Below the pieces are notes generated by a model. That model searched no databases. It had not been told where the DNA came from and saw only the letters and a list, made by a program, of their open reading frames with translations. From positions 1,426,001-1,490,000 of the forward strand of contig NC_084776.1 of the NCBI RefSeq assembly GCF_028858725.1: a stretch of DNA of 64,000 nt, in the 5' to 3' direction. This stretch comes from Colius striatus (taxonomy: Eukaryota; Chordata; Aves; Coliiformes; Coliidae). A program made the position numbers and the translations under genes. This document shows positions 48,401-54,400 of the stretch, piece after piece (position 1 is the stretch's first letter; every line of letters begins with the position of its first letter).

Positions 48401-51400
48401 TTCCGTGTGAAGGCGACAAATGACATTGGGGACAGCGAGTACAGCGAGGAGTCGGAGTCACTCACCACCCTGCAGGCGGGTCAGCGCGGGCTGTGGCTCC
48501 TGGGGCTGTGGGACACAGCATCTTCCCCTTGCCTGGGCTTCCCCCCCTGTGCCCAGGGCATCTCCAGAGCCTCACTGCCCCCTTCTCCCCTGCAGCCCCC
48601 GAGGAAGCCCCCACCGTCCTCTCCGTCACCCCTCACACCACCACGTCGGTGCTCATCCGTTGGCAGGTACCGTCCCCTCTGCCTTGTGGGGTGTCGTGGG
48701 ACCACCCCATGCAGGTGACACTGAGGTGTAGCGGCAACAGCCACCTCGGGGTGCTGGGGAGCCCCAGGTCAGAGCAAACCCCTCCCTGTCCTCCCCACGC
48801 AGCCCCCAGCTGAGGACAAGATCAACGGCATCCTGCTGGGTTTCCGCCTCCGCTACCGGGAGCTGGCGCCCGACAGCCTGCGTGGCATCGGCCACCCCGG
48901 TGCCACCTGGGCACAGCTCACCCGTGAGTGCCCTCAGCCCCTCTGAGCATGGGGACACGTGGCTGGGAGTGTCCCAGGGCTGGGCAGGGCAGGGCAGCCC
49001 CCTGTGCTCCGTGGCTTCTCCCAAGTGCCAGCCTGGAGCTGTTGGGGTCCAGCTGTGCCCCGTGGAGCTGTCACCAGCCCCCCTCGTGTCGCCAGGTCCC
49101 TGGTCCTTGATGTTCCTGTCTGCCATGGGCTGGCTCAGCCCTGCTGTGCTCAGCCTTCATGGCCCTGTAGCACAGGTGTCCATGTGTCTGCACTAAACGT
49201 GTCTGGGTGTGCTGCTGTCCTCAGACCCCAAAGGAACAGGGTCACATCCATGCTGGGGGCAGCAGGGACACGAGTGACAAGGGCAGACTCCAAGACCAGA
49301 TCTCACCCCATCTGCCCCTCTCAGCTGTGGTCAGACCCCTGTGGAGCCCCCAATGCCCAAACCCATCTGGTGGTGTTCAGGGGATGGAAAAGCTCCTCAG
49401 TGCTGTGACAGCTCTGTTGGCACCTGGGGGTGGCAGAGCCCTTGCAGGGGACCCCTGGGCCACCCTGGGGTGGGTGACTGTGCTGGGCACTCAGGGCTTT
49501 GAGCCCAGTTGGGGCCATGTGTAGGACTAACATGCTGCCTGCTCTCCCTGCCCTGTGTGTCACAGCCATCTACAGCGTGCACAACCTCAGCGAGGTCTCC
49601 CTCACCCAGTACGAGCTGGACAGTAAGTCACCGCTCCCCTGCGTGTCCTCCCTGCTGCCACCTCCCCAGTGTCCCTCCCCTCTGCCTGCCTGTGCCCTGG
49701 GGTGAGCAGGGCTGAGCAGAATGTCCTGGGGTGAGCAGAATGTCCTGGGGTGAGCAGAATGTCCTGGGGGAGCAGAATGTCCTGGGGGGAGCGGGATGCC
49801 CTGTGCCCATGGCCACCTCTGCCCATCCATAACCTGGGTTCACTCATCTCCTGTGAGGGGGGCTTGGGTGGGTCCCGTGGGGGGTGGTGGGACCCCCCCA
49901 CACCTCCAGCTGCAGGGATTGTCTTGCTCACTGGGTTTCCCCCCCCAGACCTGAGCAAGCACCGGCGCTACGAGATCCGCATGAGCGTGTACAACGCCGT
50001 GGGCGAGGGTCCCGCCAGCCCCCCACATGAGGTCTTTGTGGGTGAAGCAGGTGAGTCCCCAGCACGGGTGGGAGCTGTGGGGAAGGGGTTTCACCCCTCT
50101 GGGATGAGGCAGTGCACCCCCCTGCCGTGTGCAGGTGGGGTTTGCTGTGTGCTGGTCCCAGCAGGGTTGGTGCCCTGTCCCCTCCTCCGCACAGTGCCCA
50201 CGGGTGCACCACAGAACGTGGCGGTGCAGGCGGCCACGGCCACGCAGCTGGATGTCACCTGGGAGCCACCACCTATCCACAGCCAGAACGGGGACATCCA
50301 GGGCTACAAGGTACAGCCTGCTGGCACCTGAGAACGGGCACTGACATGGGGCTCAGGGACACTGGGTGCCCTGGGAAGGTGCTGGGTTACTGGGAGGAGG
50401 AGACAGAGGGCCCTGGGGAGGTACTGGGTGTCACTGGAGGGTGCTGAGCATCCCTGGGAGACGTTCTGTGTGTTGTTGGATGTGGGGAGATGCTGGGTGC
50501 CATGGGAGACGCTGTGCACGCCGTTGGAGAAGGGATTTTGGGGAGGATGCTGAGAGAGGTCGGGTGTCGCATCCCGGTGCCGGGCGGCTGCAGGGCGGCA
50601 GGTGGCGATGTCGGCTCGGGGATGGAGCCGGAGACCGAGGCGGGATGGAGGCGGGGATGGAGGCGGGATGAAGCCAGAGATGGAGATGGGGTAGAGCCGG
50701 GGATACAGATGCAGTGAAGCTGGAGAAACAGCCGGGGCTGCAGCTGCAGGGGAGTCGGGATGGAGCTGGGCATGCAGCTGGGGCAGAGCCAGGCTGCCCA
50801 GCCCTTTGCTCCAGACACCTCCTTGGCCCCATCCACGTTGATTCCTCCTGCTTAGTCCCATCCTTTGAGATTTAAAGACATCTCAAAGGTGATCTCAGCA
50901 TGTTTGATCTGCAGCACAGGGATGCTGATGCCCAGCATAGCCTGGAGCCATCCTGGAGGAGAGGCTGTTCCCTTTCATCCCCCGTGCCCAGTGCACCCAG
51001 GCACTTTGGGACAGAGCCTTCAGAGCCCAGGCAGGGCTGCACCCAGGTCTCCATGCCCTGTCCTCCTCCTGCAGATCCACTTCTGGGAGGCCCAACGCCA
51101 GAACGAGAGCACAAGGGTGAAGACTCTTTTCCTGCCTGAGACTGGGGTGAAGCTGAAGAACCTGACGGGTTACACCTCGTACTGGGTCAGCGTCGCCGCC
51201 TTCAACGCTGCGGGCGACGGGCCCCGCAGCCCCCCGGTCAAGGGGAGGACACAGCAGGCAGGTGGGGCCCGTGGCTGCCCCCAGCCCTTCACTCAGCACG
51301 GTCCCATCCAGACCCCTCTGCCCCTGGGCTCTGTGGGGAGGCGTCTGCATGGGTCCAGCTGCAGTGACATGCCCAGGTGATGCTCCTTCATCCCTATCCT

Positions 51401-54400
51401 GTACCTGCAGTCCTGAGCAGAGATCAGCCCTGGGCTCACCTCCCGTGGGTTGGGGCGTGTGGAGGTGAGCTGTGGCTGAGACTTGAGGAGGATGAAGGTC
51501 TCAAGAAGAGAGATGAGCAGATGGAGCCTCGTTCCCTGTGCCACATGCGCTGCCCTGGCAGGATCTTTACTGCACCGGGGCTGGGGACACAGGGAGGGTG
51601 GCACCAGGGGGGTGTGAGATGGTGCTGACGAGCGCCCCAGCCCCTCAGAGCTGCAGCAGAGGTTGGGGCTGGCTTGGTGCTGATGGAACCCCCGAGAGCA
51701 CTGAGCTGGCCCCGGCCACCCTGCTCCCTCACAGCCCCCAGTGCCCCCGGGTCCATCCGCTTCAGCGAGCTGACCACCACCTCCGTGAACGTGTCCTGGG
51801 AGCCGCCCCCGCTGCCCAACGGCATCCTCGAGGGCTACAGGCTGGTGTACGAGCCCTGCATGCCCGTGGACGGTGAGGGCACAGCCAGGGCACGGTGTGG
51901 GGGGAGCTGGAAGGGCTCTGGGGAAGACCCGGCTCAGCCTCCGTCCCCGCAGGCGTCAGTAAGATCGTGACGGTGGATGTGAAGGGGAACAGCGCGCTGT
52001 GGCTGAAGGTGAAGGACCTGGCTGAGGGCGTCACGTACCGGTTCCGAATCCGGGCCAAGACCTTTGCCTACGGGCCAGATGTGGAGGCAAACATCACCAC
52101 GGGGCCTGGGGAAGGTAAAGGGGCTGTGTGGGACACGGGGGGCAAGGGAGGGGGTGTGATGGGGACAGTTCTCATGCTGGCACTGGGGCTGGCATGGCTG
52201 TGGGTCAGCTTGTACCCTCCTGCCAGTTTATAACCCTGTGCCAGTTCGTGTCTGTGAGCCTCCAGCTCTGCTCTGGGTCCCCAGGTGCCCCTGGTCCCCC
52301 CGGTGAACCCTTCATCTCCCGCTATGGCTCAGCCATCACTATCCACTGGTCGAGTGGCGACCCCGGCCAAGGGCCCATCACCAGATACGTCATCGAAGCC
52401 CGTCCTTCAGGTACTGCAGCTCCTCTCTGCTTCCCATCCCCACCTCAGCACCAGTGGTTCAGGGGAAGAGGAAAGCCAGGCAGGGAGTGCTGACCTCTGC
52501 CAGCAGCTGGATCTCTTAGTACCGGCCACAGAGCAGTCCCTGAGGACCAGGCTGCTGGCCAGGGCTGATGGGAAGGGGCTGTTGAGCAGCACTCGGCTCT
52601 GCCTCAGGGCTCCCGATGCTTCCCAGCCAGGCAAGAGGAAGCCAAGGGCTATTGTAAACAGGAAACCATGCTCCTGTGCATGGGGTGGGCTGTGCTGGCA
52701 GCTGGGACTCCTCATCCCCGTGGCAGGGAGCTGGCAGGCAGGGCCCAGCTCTCTCCTGCAGCCCTGAGTTAATGATTTTTCCCTGACGCAGAGCCTGTGG
52801 CTCAGCCCATCGATGGCTCACAGGACTGGTGCCTGTCTCTGCATCAGGACCAGCAGCAGGGAGGGAAACCCCTTGGTCCTGTGGGGTGCTAGGGGTGCTC
52901 CAGGGCTGTGGTGGGAGCTGAGCCTCAGGGAGCTGCCCTCGGCTGTGTGCATCCCCACAGCCTCTCAATGATGCTGCAGCGAGTGAGCTCAGAGCCTGGC
53001 AGGGGCAGAGGGGACACGCTCCTGGACGGAGGGAGGTCCTGCAGAAACAGTGTCCTCTTCCCAGGCCCCTCTTTTTTCCTCCAGATGAGGGGCTCTGGGA
53101 CATCCTCATCAAAGACATCCCCAAGGAGGTGACCTCCTACACCTTCAGCACGGACATCCTCAAGCAGGGGGTCAGTTACGACTTCCGTGTCATCGCTGTC
53201 AACGACTACGGCTACGGGACCCCCAGCACTCCGTCCCCCTCCGTGTCAGGTAGCCACCCTGGGGGGATGCTGTCACCCCAGTGCTGGAGGGACACTGCCA
53301 GTCTTGCTCTGTTCTCATGGCCAAGCGTTGAAATTGCTCTCCCAAACCCTGCTTGGTTTCTACAGAGCCCTAAATCCTGCTGCCAGCAATGCCTGCCAGC
53401 ACTCCCCCTGCAGAGCCCCCTGTTATCCCCCTTTAACTGTCTTCCTCATGAGGATCCAGGTCTCAAAAAGCTCCCCAGGGTGACCCTGTAGCCCTCAGCG
53501 AGGTGTCTCCCCATCCATACTGGTTTGCTCCTCGTCCCTGTCCCCCTCTGACCCTCCCTGCTCTGCCCCAGCCCAAAAAGCCAACCCATTCTACGAGGAG
53601 TGGTGGTTCCTGGTGGTCATCGCCCTGGTAGGGCTCATCTTCATCCTGCTGCTCGTCTTTGTGCTCATCATCCGTGGGCAGAGCAAGAAGTACTCCAAGA
53701 AGTCAGACTCAGGTGAGCAGGGAGGGTGGTGACAGGACCCAGCTGAGGGATGCAGAGCCCTGACCCCACAGGAGCCTTTCTGTGGCCTCCCTGACTGCCT
53801 TTGGGGTCTGAGTGGGGTGGTGGGTGGCTGCTTTTCTGCCTGGCTCAGGGAATGGCTTCTCCAGAGACCTGGTGAGGGCTGATAAAGATGCTGTGGGCGT
53901 CCCAGAGAGTGCTGGGAGCTAAAGATTAAATAAGTGACTTGTCCTGCTGTCAGCTGCAGAGGCAGGACAGCCCGGGGGCTCGGCAGAGGTCACTGGGATT
54001 AGGCAAACACAGCTCTGTTTTCTTAGCTCAATCAAGGGCTCAAATTGTGGGGAAAATCCAGAGCTCCTGCTTAAGCAAACAGCTGCTGAGCTGGGAGCCA
54101 GAGGTGAGGGGGCAGCTCGGGGTGGGAGGCAAAGTGGCTGCCCTGGGCTGGCACCTCGCGGCTGTGGGCAGAGCCAGCACGGCTCTCCCCGGGTCCTTCC
54201 CCGGTGCCCTGCACAGGGTCTGGGCCCCCTCAGCTGGGCAGGGTCTGGGGGAGGCTGAGCATCCCCTTCCCCAGGGAACAGCTCCAAGGGGACGGCGCTG
54301 AGCCACGGTGAGATGGTGAGTCTGGACGAGAGCAGCTTCCCCGCCCTGGAGCTCAACAACCGGCGCCTCTCCATCAAGAACTCCTTCTGCCGCAAGAACG

